In this document: positions 1 through 7,909 of the stretch, piece by piece
Numbering within the stretch: the first letter of the stretch is position 1
How the letters are laid out: each line of letters opens with the position of its first letter
From: AC-32 sp963736055
GTDB lineage: Bacteria; Actinomycetota; Thermoleophilia; Gaiellales; Gaiellaceae
Direction: 5' to 3'
NCBI GenBank assembly: GCA_963736055.1
Contig: CAVTNM010000009.1
Location: forward strand, 248,001 to 312,000
Length of the DNA: 64,000 nucleotides
Translations under genes and position numbers: made by a program
Notes under the pieces: generated by a model
Databases searched by the model: none
Told to the model about the DNA's origin: nothing
What the model saw: the letters and a program-made list of their open reading frames with translations, nothing else

Positions 1-1122
1 CGCTTCGAGCGCGTGGGCGAAGGTGTGGCCGAGGTTGAGGATCGCCCGCTCCCCGCGTTCGTGTGGATCGCGCAGGCAGACCGCCGTCTTGAAGGCGGCG
101 CAGCTCCTGACGAGGTCGCTCGGTGGAAGCTCCCAAAGCGGCGTGTCGGTCAGCAGCCCCGTCTTGACGACCTCGGCCATCCCGGCCCGTCTCTCGCGCT
201 CGGGGAGCGTCTCCAGGAGCCCTGGGTCGATCACCGTCTGCACCGGCCAGTGGAAAGCCCCGATCAGGTTCTTGCCCTCGCGCAGGTTGACCGCGGTCTT
301 GCCTCCGATCGCGGCGTCCACCTGGCCCACGAGCGTGGTCGGCACCGCGACCCAGCGGATCCCGCGCAGGTAGGTCGCCGCGGCGAAGCCGGCAGAGTCG
401 GTCGTGCACCCACCGCCGAAGGCGACGATCGTGCCGTCGCGGTCGAGCCGTAGCTCGCGCCAGATCCGCTCGACGGCCCCGAGGCTCTTCGCGTCCTCGC
501 CCCCGCGCAGCGCGTGCACCGGCGCCTCAAGAGGCGGGCGGTGAAGCCCGAGCACGGTCGCGTCGGCCAGGAGCTCGTGCTCACCCGCGGGAAGGAGCTC
601 GCCGAGCCGCGCGATTGAGCCTTCCTCGACGTGGATCCCGCCCGCAGCCAGGACGATTGCGTCGGCGTCCGCAGCCACGGCGTCGGCGCACTCACGGTAG
701 AGAGGCTGACGCGCCGCGTGGAGCGCGCGGAAGCGATCCTCGTCACGGGCCAGCGGCCGATCGGTTCCAGCGGCCCGCTCCCACGCCGTCTCGGGATCGA
801 CGTCGAGCAGGACCGTGAGCGCATGTTCGCCGAGCGCGCGCCTGACCTCGGCCGTCTCGACGGCGCCCCCGCCGAGCGCGAGCACCGCAGGGCGGCCGCT
901 CTGCAAGGAGGCGATCGTCAACTCTGCCTCGGCCGCGCGGAAACCGTCCTCGCCCAGGGTCTCGAAGAGCTCCGGCACCGGCGCATTCGCGGACCGCTCC
1001 AGCTCGCGGTCGAGGTCGAGGAACCGGCGTCCGAGCCGTTCCGCAACCGCCGAGCCGAGCGTCGTCTTGCCCGCGCCCATGAAGCCGATGAGGGCGACGT
1101 GCCGGTCTAGCGCGTGCGCCAC
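1..1122 (-). CDS. aroKB: Bifunctional shikimate kinase / 3-dehydroquinate synthase, 3' end outside window
   Basis: One open frame of 374 codons runs from a GTG at 1122 to the left edge with no stop. Residues 1 to about 165 are shikimate kinase, which phosphorylates shikimate with ATP: Walker A GFMGAGKTT at 13-21, the FLDLDRELE segment and the GGG loop LALGGGAVE. The rest is 3-dehydroquinate synthase, which cyclises DAHP using NAD+ and a metal: GEDAKSL, FGGGCTTDSAGF, PTTLVGQVDAAIGGKT, MAEVVKTG and a metal-ligand NLGHTFAHALE at the edge. The GTG is chosen because GGAG lies 8 nt upstream and the conserved start of the kinase follows. It overlaps the aroC stop by 16 nt, suggesting translational coupling. 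A kinase-synthase fusion in this order is known in Thermotoga. The synthase N-terminal part looks compressed. The C-terminus is not visible. Confidence 0.93.
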   Translation of the reverse strand, partial: MAHALDRHVALIGFMGAGKTTLGSAVAERLGRRFLDLDRELERSANAPVPELFETLGEDGFRAAEAELTIASLQSGRPAVLALGGGAVETAEVRRALGEHALTVLLDVDPETAWERAAGTDRPLARDEDRFRALHAARQPLYRECADAVAADADAIVLAAGGIHVEEGSIARLGELLPAGEHELLADATVLGLHRPPLEAPVHALRGGEDAKSLGAVERIWRELRLDRDGTIVAFGGGCTTDSAGFAAATYLRGIRWVAVPTTLVGQVDAAIGGKTAVNLREGKNLIGAFHWPVQTVIDPGLLETLPERERRAGMAEVVKTGLLTDTPLWELPPSDLVRSCAAFKTAVCLRDPHERGERAILNLGHTFAHALEA

Positions 1123-2189
1123 GGAATGCGCTCCACGTACGCCTGCCAGGCGCCCACGAAGTCCTCGACCGAATCGCCGCCGAACTTCTCCCGCGCGGCG
1201 CGGGCCAGCTCGAGGGCGACCGCGCCTTCCGCGACGACCGCCAGCGCCTCGACCGCCGCCACGTCGCTGCGCTCGACCAGCGCCTCGCCGGCTTCCCCGG
1301 TCTCGAGATCGACCGAGCGCAGCGGGCGCATCAGCGTGGGCAGCGGCTTCATCGCGGCCCGGACGACCACGTTCTCGCCGTTCGAGACGCCGCCCTCGAT
1401 CCCGCCCGCGAAGTTCGTCTCGCGGTAGAGGGCCCCCTCCTCGTCGGCGAGGATCTCGTCATGGGCCTCCGAGCCGCGCCGCTCGGCGAGCTCGAAGCCC
1501 GCGCCGATCTCGACGCCCTTGACCGCCTGGATCCCCATCAGCGCCGCGGCCAGTCGTGCGTCGAGCCTCTCCTCCTTGCTCGCGTATGACCCCAGGCCGG
1601 GAGGTACTCCGCGCCCGACGACCTCGACGGCGCCGCCGACCGTGTCCCGCTCGGCCCGGGCCGCGTCGATCCGAGCCTCCAGATCCTCTGTAACGACCCG
1701 CCCCTCGACCTCCACGCGGATCCGCGCCAGGAGCGCCTTGGCGACCGCACCGGCCGCGACCGCGACCGCCGTCTGCCGTGCGCTCGCCCGCTCGAGCGCG
1801 TTGCGCGCGTCCGCGAGCCCGAACTTGAGCGTCCCGGCGAGGTCGGCGTGACCCGGACGCGGCAGGGTGACGGGCTTCGAGCCCTTGCCGGACGCCTCTC
1901 CTTCCGGCGGCCACGGGCTCATCCCCCACTCCCAGTTCGCGTGGTCGCGGTTGCGCACGACGAGCGCCAGAGGCGTCCCGAGCGTTCGCCCGTGCCGCAG
2001 GCCCGCCAGCACCTCGACCGTGTCCTGCTCGAGCTGCTGCCGCGGGCTCCGGCCGTAGCCCTGCTGGCGCCGCGCGAGGTCGGCGTCGATCGCCGCCCGG
2101 TCGAGCTCGAGCCCGGCGGGGAGGCCCGACACGATCGCGACCAGTGCCGGCCCGTGCGATTCCCCCGCGGTCGTGAGCCTCAGCGTCAT
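1107..2189 (-). CDS. aroC: Chorismate synthase
   Basis: A 360-residue protein that converts 5-enolpyruvylshikimate-3-phosphate to chorismate with reduced FMN, the last common step of aromatic amino acid synthesis. It opens with the family signature GESHGPAL at residues 9-16. The arginine-rich RRQQGYGRSPR segment and the later NGENVVVRAAMKPLPTL block are also typical. The ATG at 2189 overlaps the aroE stop as ATGA; a longer in-frame extension to 2246 would run into aroE and is not needed. It lies between aroE and the fused aroKB, so four shikimate-pathway activities are encoded in one overlapping run. Confidence 0.97.
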   Translation of the reverse strand: MTLRLTTAGESHGPALVAIVSGLPAGLELDRAAIDADLARRQQGYGRSPRQQLEQDTVEVLAGLRHGRTLGTPLALVVRNRDHANWEWGMSPWPPEGEASGKGSKPVTLPRPGHADLAGTLKFGLADARNALERASARQTAVAVAAGAVAKALLARIRVEVEGRVVTEDLEARIDAARAERDTVGGAVEVVGRGVPPGLGSYASKEERLDARLAAALMGIQAVKGVEIGAGFELAERRGSEAHDEILADEEGALYRETNFAGGIEGGVSNGENVVVRAAMKPLPTLMRPLRSVDLETGEAGEALVERSDVAAVEALAVVAEGAVALELARAAREKFGGDSVEDFVGAWQAYVERIPWRTR

Positions 2190-2890
2190 GGCGGTAAGCC
2201 TAGGGCGGTGCGCATCACTTGGAGCGGTGGCTCCACACCGGTCCACAGGCGGAACGACGCCGCGCCCTGGCGGACGAGAGCCTCGAGCCCGTCGACCACG
2301 AGCCGCGCGCCGGCCTCGCGCGCAGCTCGCACGAGGGCCGTGGGGCTCCCGTCCGCGTTGTACGCGAGGTCAACGACCGCCTGCTCCCGCGACGGCTCGA
2401 CCAGGAGCTCGTCCCGCACGGGGGTCGCGTTCACGATCAGGTCGCAGCCGCTTGCATCCGGCGGCCAGTCGCCGCTCCGGGAGAACACCCGCACCTCGCC
2501 GGGGAGCCCCGGCAACAGCGCCTTCGCCGCCCCGCCGGCGCCGAGCAGGCACACGACGCGCGCCTCGATTCCGGCCACGATCTCCCGGTCGGTGTTGAAG
2601 CCGAAGGTGCGGCCGTCGCGAAAGACCAGCGTGTTGACCGACTCGCCGTCGGCCTCGTCGCAGAGCTCGACCACGGGCTGCTTGTGCGGAATCGTGACGT
2701 TGGCCCCCGCGTACCCGCCGGCTACGAGCCCGGCGACCGCGTCGCGCAGCGCCGCCGGCTCGACGTCGAGCGCGACGTAGGCCCAGTCAAGCGCCCGCGC
2801 AGCGAACGCCGCGTTCTGCATCCGCGGCGAGAGCGAGCCGGCAACCGGGTGGCCGAGCAGCGCAACGAGTTTCGTGCTGCCGCCGATCAC
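2186..2890 (-). CDS. aroE: Shikimate dehydrogenase (short form)
   Basis: Reduces 3-dehydroshikimate to shikimate with NADPH. The substrate loop GHPVAGSLSPRMQN sits near the N-terminus, the catalytic lysine is in NVTIPHK, and the dinucleotide loop is LLGAGGAAKALL. At 234 residues it is shorter than the usual 260-280. The helix between the FNTDREI motif and the NADP loop appears cut by about a dozen residues, giving a compact but apparently complete enzyme. The GTG start at 2890 overlaps the mltG stop (GTGA), and its own stop overlaps the aroC start, so it is almost certainly translated with both. Confidence 0.93.
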   Translation of the reverse strand: MIGGSTKLVALLGHPVAGSLSPRMQNAAFAARALDWAYVALDVEPAALRDAVAGLVAGGYAGANVTIPHKQPVVELCDEADGESVNTLVFRDGRTFGFNTDREIVAGIEARVVCLLGAGGAAKALLPGLPGEVRVFSRSGDWPPDASGCDLIVNATPVRDELLVEPSREQAVVDLAYNADGSPTALVRAAREAGARLVVDGLEALVRQGAASFRLWTGVEPPLQVMRTALGLPP

Positions 2891-3789
2891 TTGTAGCCGT
2901 GCTCGGCCTTGTAGCGATCGAACTCGGCCGAGCTCGCGGTGAAGAAGTGGTGCTTCTTGTCCGGCTTGCGCACGAAGTAGAGGTAGTCGACGTGGCTGGG
3001 GTGGGCGGCGGCCTGGAGCGAGGCCAGCCCGGGGTTGGCGATCGGGGTCGGCGGCAACCCGGGCACTCTGCGCGTGTTGTAGGGGTTGTCGCTGTCGATC
3101 TGGGACTGCCTGATCGACTCCGTCGGCGGGATGTGGAACCCGTAGCGCAGTGTCGCGTCGATCCCGAGCGGCATCCGCTCGTGCAGCCGGTTGTAGATCA
3201 CTGCGGACACGAGCTGCCGCTCCTCCGGCGCGAAGGCCTCCTTCTCGACCATCGAGGCGATGATCAGCACGTCGTAGGGCGTGAGGTTCTTCGAGCGCGC
3301 GTAGCGGAGATCCAGCTTCGACCAGTTGCGCCGGAAGGCCTCCAGCTGCTGCGCGACGAGTTGCGCCGAGGTCGTGCGCGGGGCAAAGTCGTACGTCGCC
3401 GGAAAGAGGAAGCCCTCGAGCGGCAGGCGCCTTGCCCCGAAGCCCGGCTCTCGCCGCGGGCGGCTCGTGGCGGCCCGGTACGTGCGCGAGCCGATCCTCA
3501 CCCGCTTCCCCCGCTCGCGCCGTGCGATCCGCGCCACGACATCGACTCGCTGGGCCATCTGCTCGCGCGTGAACCCCTCGGGGAAGACGACCCGGAACGG
3601 CTTCGGCGCGACCGCCGCCGTGGTCGGCTTCGGCTCGCTGCGGTCGCGGCCGCCGACACTGTCGACCGCGAACCACGCGATCAGCAAGCTCGCGCCGAGG
3701 ACCGTCACGAGGACCGCCACCGCGATGAGCCTGCGGCGGTAGATGACCGACCTCGGGGGTCGCCGCGGCGGCCGTGGCCGCGGCGGCAT
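2887..3789 (-). CDS. mltG: Endolytic murein transglycosylase MltG
   Basis: A 300-residue protein that cuts nascent glycan strands at the outer face of the membrane. It has a proline/arginine-rich cytoplasmic tail, one membrane segment at about residues 22-42 (AVAVLVTVLGASLLIAWF), then the YceG domain. The catalytic glutamate lies in ASMVEKEAF, and the family block VSAVIYNRL plus the PGLPPTPIANPG segment are present. I chose the ATG at 3789, which overlaps the ruvX stop as TAATG. A GTG at 3813 would add eight residues. The alaS-ruvX-mltG-aro order is a familiar Gram-positive neighbourhood. Confidence 0.92.
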   Translation of the reverse strand: MPPRPRPPRRPPRSVIYRRRLIAVAVLVTVLGASLLIAWFAVDSVGGRDRSEPKPTTAAVAPKPFRVVFPEGFTREQMAQRVDVVARIARRERGKRVRIGSRTYRAATSRPRREPGFGARRLPLEGFLFPATYDFAPRTTSAQLVAQQLEAFRRNWSKLDLRYARSKNLTPYDVLIIASMVEKEAFAPEERQLVSAVIYNRLHERMPLGIDATLRYGFHIPPTESIRQSQIDSDNPYNTRRVPGLPPTPIANPGLASLQAAAHPSHVDYLYFVRKPDKKHHFFTASSAEFDRYKAEHGYK

Positions 3790-4187
3790 TACCCCGGGGC
3801 GGCGCTCGACCACGCGAGGTAGCTCGACAACAGGTGCGCGGCGGCGCGCGCGTCCTCGGGAGCGTCTTCCGACCCGGTGCTCGCTGCCAGGCCGGTGGTG
3901 AAGCGCTCGTCGTAGCTCTCGACCGGCACCTCGACAGCCGCGCGGAGCGCCTCGACGAAGGCCTCCGTCTCCTGCGCCTGGGCGCCCCGTTCGCCCCGAA
4001 GGGTCAGAGGCAGCCCGACGACGACGCGCTCGGCCCCTTCCTCCCGCACGAGCTCGGCCAGCCGCGCGAGCCCGCCCTCGGAGGCGGCGCGCTCGACCAC
4101 GCCGAGCGGCCTGGCGATCGTTCCTGTGGGATCGGAGACGGCCACGCCTGTGCGGGCCGAGCCGTAGTCGAGGGCGACGACTTTCAC
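3789..4187 (-). CDS. ruvX: RuvX/YqgF family pre-16S rRNA processing nuclease
   Basis: A 132-residue RNase H-fold protein of the YqgF family, implicated in 16S rRNA 5' end maturation. The first strand carries the acidic ALDYGSARTGVAVSD motif, followed by VVGLPLTLRG and the YDERFTT motif near the C-terminus, all family landmarks. The GTG start at 4187 overlaps the alaS stop (GTGA). It sits in its usual place between alaS and mltG. The C-terminal DEDARAAA-like stretch holds the last acidic residue expected in the active site. Confidence 0.9.
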   Translation of the reverse strand: MKVVALDYGSARTGVAVSDPTGTIARPLGVVERAASEGGLARLAELVREEGAERVVVGLPLTLRGERGAQAQETEAFVEALRAAVEVPVESYDERFTTGLAASTGSEDAPEDARAAAHLLSSYLAWSSAAPG

Positions 4188-6706
4188 TCGAGCGCGCTGC
4201 GGAGCGCCTCCTCCGCCTTGGCGAGCGCGTCGTCGAGCTTCTCCGGGTTGCGCCCTCCCGCGCGGGCCATGGTCGCCCGGCCTCCGCCTCCGCCGCCGAC
4301 CTCGGCAGCCGCCACGCGAATCACCTCGACCGCGTCCAGCCGTCCCTCCAGCGAGCGGTCGAAGTTGGCGACCAGGTGTACCCGCCCGTCCTCGGCCGAG
4401 CCGAGCACGACCGCGGCGGGCACGCGCTCCTGCTTGATGCGATCGGACTCGGCGAGCAGCACCTCGACGTCGACGCCGCTCACCCGGCCGACGAAGACGT
4501 TCACTCCGCCGAGCTCCTCCTCTCGCGTGGGCTCCACCTGCACGTCGACCGGCGCGGCCTGCCTGGGGCCCTCCTTGCGCGCCCGCTCGAGCTCGACGCG
4601 GAGCGCGTCCGCCTCTTCCGCACGACCATGCAGGAGGGCGTACGCCTCGCCCGAGGTGACTGCCTCGATCCGGCGCGTGCCCGACCCGATCGAGCTCTCC
4701 GAGGTGATCACGAAAGGGCCGACCTCGGCCGTGGAGCGGACGTGCGTGCCCCCGCAGAGCTCGCGCGAATAGCCGGCGATGTCCACCACCCGCACCTCGT
4801 CGCCGTACTTCTCGCCGAACAGCATCATCGCGCCGAGCCGGCGTGCCTCGTCGATCGGCACGATGTACGCGCGCACGGGCAAACTCTGGAAGACGGCCTC
4901 GTTGACGCGGCGCTCGACCTCCGAGCGCTCCTCCTCGGTCAGCGCCTGCGGGTGCGCGAAGTCGAAGCGCAGCTTGTCCGGCCGGACCGCCGAGCCGGCC
5001 TGCCGCGCGTGCTCTCCCAGTACCTGCTGCAGCGCCTTGTGCAGAAGGTGGGTCGCGGTGTGGTTCGCCATCGTCGGGAACCGCACGGCCCAGGGCACGA
5101 CCGCCCGAACGCGCACCCCCTCCGCGAACCCTTCGCCCTCGAAGGTCAGGACCTGGTCGTCGCCGGGGAGCCTGGTCACCGCGACCAGCTCGGCCCTCGC
5201 GCCGGTCTCCTCGTTCTCGATGAAGCCGGCATCGGAGACCTGCCCGCCGCCCTCCGGGTAGAAGGGCGACTGATCGAGCTTGGCCTGGAAGCGCCCATCG
5301 TCGAGCTCCTCGTAGGCGACGATCGCAGTCAGCGTCTCGGTCTTCTCGTAGCCGACGAAGTCGCTGCGCGCGTCGGCCTGCAGGCGCACGTCCACCTCGG
5401 CCGGCTTGCGTGACCGGGCGCGCTGCTCCTCCATCAGCCTGCGGAAGCCGTCCTCGTCGACGGGCAGGCCGCGCTCTCGTGCGAGCTCCTGGGTCAGCTC
5501 GAGTGGGAAGCCGTACGTGTCGTGGAGTCGAAACGCCTCGTCTCCCGAGATCTCGCCGTTCGTCGCGACCTCCTCGAACAGCTTCAGCCCGCGCGCGAGA
5601 GTCACCGAGAACCGGTCCTCCTCGTCGCTCAGAACGCTCGCGATCTGCTCTCGCGTCTCCCGGAGCTCCGGATAGGCGTCCCCCGCCTGCTCCACGACGA
5701 CGTCGGCCAGGCCGGCGAGAAACGGCGTCTCGAGACCGATTCGCCCCGCCTGGAGAACCGCGCGGCGGATGACGCGCCGCATCACGTAGCCGCGCCCCTC
5801 GTTCGAAGGCTCGACCCCGTCGGCCGCGAGGAAGGTCATGCCGCGCCCGTGGTCGGCGAGGATCCGATGCGCCTTCGTCGCCTGGTCGCTCTCGCCGTAG
5901 GCGACGCCCGACTGCTCCGCGATCCAGTCCATGATCGCCTGGTAGCCGTCCGTGTCGTAGACCGAGTCGACGTTCTGCAGGATCCGGGCGGCGCGTTCGA
6001 GCCCCATCCCCGTGTCGATGTTCTGTTCGGGCAGCGGAGTCAGCGATCCGTCCCGGTGCAGCTCGAACTCCATGAAGACGAGGTTCCAGAACTCGAGGAA
6101 CCGCTCGCACTCACAGCCGGGCGCGCACTCGGGCCGTCCGCAGCCGACCTCCTCGCCCCAGTCGTAGAACATCTCCGAGTCCGGCCCGCACGGCCCGGGG
6201 CCGCCCACCGACCAGAAGTTGTCGGCCCGCGGCAGCCGCACGATCCGCTCCGGCGGCATGCCGATCTTCTCCCAGGCCCCGATGGCAACCTCGTCCTCGT
6301 CGAGCTTCAGCTCCGGGTCGCCGGCGAAGACGGTCACCCAGATGCGGTCGAGCTCGAGCTTCATGTGCTCGAACATGAACTCCCAGGCGAGCTCGATCGC
6401 GCCTTCCTTGAAGTACTGCCCGAACGAGAAGTTCCCGAGCATCTCGAAGAACGTGAGGTGGTCCCCGTCGAGCCCGACCTCGTCGATGTCGGGAGTCCGG
6501 AATACCTTCTGCACGGTCGTCAGCAGAGGCGCGGGCGGCTCCTCCAGACCCAGGAAGAACGGCATCAGCGGCTGCATCCCCGCCGAGACCAGCAGCGTCG
6601 AGCGGTCGTCCGCGCGCGGGATCAGCGGCGCAGACGGCCGGAAGGCGTGGCCCTTTGACTCGAAGAATTCGCGGTAACCCGCGCGCAGCTCTGCCGTCGT
6701 TCGCAC
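4184..6706 (-). CDS. alaS: Alanyl-tRNA synthetase
   Basis: An 840-residue class II synthetase that charges tRNA-Ala and hydrolyses mischarged Ser-tRNA. The catalytic N-terminus contains RPSAPLIPRADDRSTLLVSAG and the GGPGCGPDSE-like loop. The editing domain carries HTATHLLHKAL and the zinc motif CGGTHV. A glycine-rich C-Ala domain closes the protein (VGGGGGGRATMARAGG). Length is close to the usual 860-880. The start is a GTG at 6706. It begins a run of overlapping genes (alaS, ruvX, mltG, aroE, aroC, aroKB). Confidence 0.97.
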   Translation of the reverse strand: MRTTAELRAGYREFFESKGHAFRPSAPLIPRADDRSTLLVSAGMQPLMPFFLGLEEPPAPLLTTVQKVFRTPDIDEVGLDGDHLTFFEMLGNFSFGQYFKEGAIELAWEFMFEHMKLELDRIWVTVFAGDPELKLDEDEVAIGAWEKIGMPPERIVRLPRADNFWSVGGPGPCGPDSEMFYDWGEEVGCGRPECAPGCECERFLEFWNLVFMEFELHRDGSLTPLPEQNIDTGMGLERAARILQNVDSVYDTDGYQAIMDWIAEQSGVAYGESDQATKAHRILADHGRGMTFLAADGVEPSNEGRGYVMRRVIRRAVLQAGRIGLETPFLAGLADVVVEQAGDAYPELRETREQIASVLSDEEDRFSVTLARGLKLFEEVATNGEISGDEAFRLHDTYGFPLELTQELARERGLPVDEDGFRRLMEEQRARSRKPAEVDVRLQADARSDFVGYEKTETLTAIVAYEELDDGRFQAKLDQSPFYPEGGGQVSDAGFIENEETGARAELVAVTRLPGDDQVLTFEGEGFAEGVRVRAVVPWAVRFPTMANHTATHLLHKALQQVLGEHARQAGSAVRPDKLRFDFAHPQALTEEERSEVERRVNEAVFQSLPVRAYIVPIDEARRLGAMMLFGEKYGDEVRVVDIAGYSRELCGGTHVRSTAEVGPFVITSESSIGSGTRRIEAVTSGEAYALLHGRAEEADALRVELERARKEGPRQAAPVDVQVEPTREEELGGVNVFVGRVSGVDVEVLLAESDRIKQERVPAAVVLGSAEDGRVHLVANFDRSLEGRLDAVEVIRVAAAEVGGGGGGRATMARAGGRNPEKLDDALAKAEEALRSALE

Positions 6707-6727
6707 GAGGGTGATTCTAGGGGCGCC

Positions 6728-7549
6728 TCAACCGCTCGCGGCTCTGTCCGCCTCGATCGCCTCGTCGCTGGCGATCTCTTCGCGGATCTTCTCCAGCGAC
6801 CGGCGAATCAGGCGGGAGACGTGCATCTGGGAGATCCCGACCTGCTGGGCGATCTGCGACTGGGTCAGGCCCTCGAAGAAGCGCAGGTGGAGGATCTTGC
6901 GCTCACGTTCGTCGAGCACGCGAAAGCCCGGTTCGAGCACCGCACGGTCCTCCGACACCTCGTACTGGTGCTCCTCGGTGCCGAGCGACTCGAGCGGGTC
7001 GAGCTCGCCTTCCTCGTCGCCGCCGCCGGAGCCTCCCGACAGCGAGAGCGAGCTGTAGGCCCGGCCGCTCTCGAGCGCCTCGAGCACCTCCTCCTCGCTT
7101 ACCCCCGCGGCTTTCGCCAGCTCCGCGATCGTCGGCGAGCGGCTGAGCTGGACCGTCTGCTCCTCCAGGAGCCTCGAGAGCTGGATGTTCAGCTCCTGCA
7201 GCCCACGGGGAACGCGCACCGACCAGCCGCGGTCGCGGAAGTGACGCTTGATCTCGCCGATGATGTTCGGCGTGGCGTACGTGGTCAGCTCGACGCCGCG
7301 GTTGACGTCGAAGCGGTCGATCGCCTTGATCAGCCCGATCGCGCCGATCTGGACGAGATCCTCGAGCATCTCGCCGCGATACGAGTACCGCCGGGCGAGG
7401 GAGCGCACGAGCGACATGTATTGCTCGATCAGCTGCTCGCGTGCGCCCACGTCGCCCTCCTCGTGGTAGCGCCGAAGCAAGACCTTGTCGCTCTCGCGGT
7501 TCAGGAGACCGCCTCCTCGCGCTCGACGCGCTTCTTCAGCTCGAGCCAC
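6728..7549 (-). CDS. SigB/SigF-family RNA polymerase sigma factor
   Basis: A sigma-70 group 3 factor. Region 2 contains EQYMSLVRSLARR, LEDLVQIGAIGLIKAIDRFD and TYATPNIIGEIKRHFRDR. Region 3 follows (SPTIAELAKAAGVSEEEV), and region 4 with its helix-turn-helix is at the C-terminus (LTQSQIAQQVGISQMHVSRL). Such factors usually run general-stress or developmental programmes and are held by an anti-sigma protein. The gene directly upstream encodes a degenerate GHKL-like protein that could play that part. The start is uncertain. GTG at 7549 overlaps the upstream gene by 49 nt and has no ribosome site, whereas a CTG at 7504 overlaps the upstream stop (CTGA) and has GAGGAGG 7 nt before it. The CTG would give 258 residues, in better register with relatives. 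Confidence 0.9.
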   Translation of the reverse strand: MARAEEARRARGGGLLNRESDKVLLRRYHEEGDVGAREQLIEQYMSLVRSLARRYSYRGEMLEDLVQIGAIGLIKAIDRFDVNRGVELTTYATPNIIGEIKRHFRDRGWSVRVPRGLQELNIQLSRLLEEQTVQLSRSPTIAELAKAAGVSEEEVLEALESGRAYSSLSLSGGSGGGDEEGELDPLESLGTEEHQYEVSEDRAVLEPGFRVLDERERKILHLRFFEGLTQSQIAQQVGISQMHVSRLIRRSLEKIREEIASDEAIEADRAASG

Positions 7550-7884
7550 CCGCCGGCGTCGAGCTCGTAGCCGTCGACCACGGTGTCGAGGACGCGGCGG
7601 AGCGTCACGCCGTCGCCCGGACCGCGTTCCAGCTCCGCGCGCAGCTCGTCCGAGGCGAACGGCCCGACGCAGGCGACGATCGCGTCGTCGGTCAGTCGCA
7701 GCTTGACCGTCACCTCGCCTCCGGGAGCCGTTCGTTCCAGCACGGCGTCGAGAGCGGTCTCCAGGTCGTCGAGGCTCTCGAAGCCGAGGTCGAGCCGGGC
7801 CGCCACGCCGGCGAGGACGAGATGCGCGACCTCGTGGAACGAGGCGTCGCGCGGGATCGTCAGCGTGATCTCGTCTCCGGTCAT
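7501..7884 (-). CDS. Small GHKL/RsbW-like protein, possible anti-sigma partner
   Basis: A 127-residue protein whose first half resembles the anti-sigma kinase fold: a strand opening LTIPRDASFHEVAHLVLAGVAARL, then a helix SLDDLETALDAVLER where RsbW-type kinases carry the N box. The catalytic Glu and Asn of that box appear replaced by Asp and Glu, and no DxGxG nucleotide loop is visible, so ATP binding is doubtful. It ends inside the sigma gene, or abuts it if the CTG start is used. The context suggests a sigma-binding regulator, but the function is inferred from position and faint similarity only. Confidence 0.6.
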   Translation of the reverse strand: MTGDEITLTIPRDASFHEVAHLVLAGVAARLDLGFESLDDLETALDAVLERTAPGGEVTVKLRLTDDAIVACVGPFASDELRAELERGPGDGVTLRRVLDTVVDGYELDAGGWLELKKRVEREEAVS

Positions 7885-7909
7885 TCCATGAATGAAACGC
7901 GGTAGGGCT

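Noticed and set aside
3789..6110. 773-codon minus frame ending at 3789
   Set aside because: Only its last 132 codons are a gene (ruvX); the rest is alaS out of frame.
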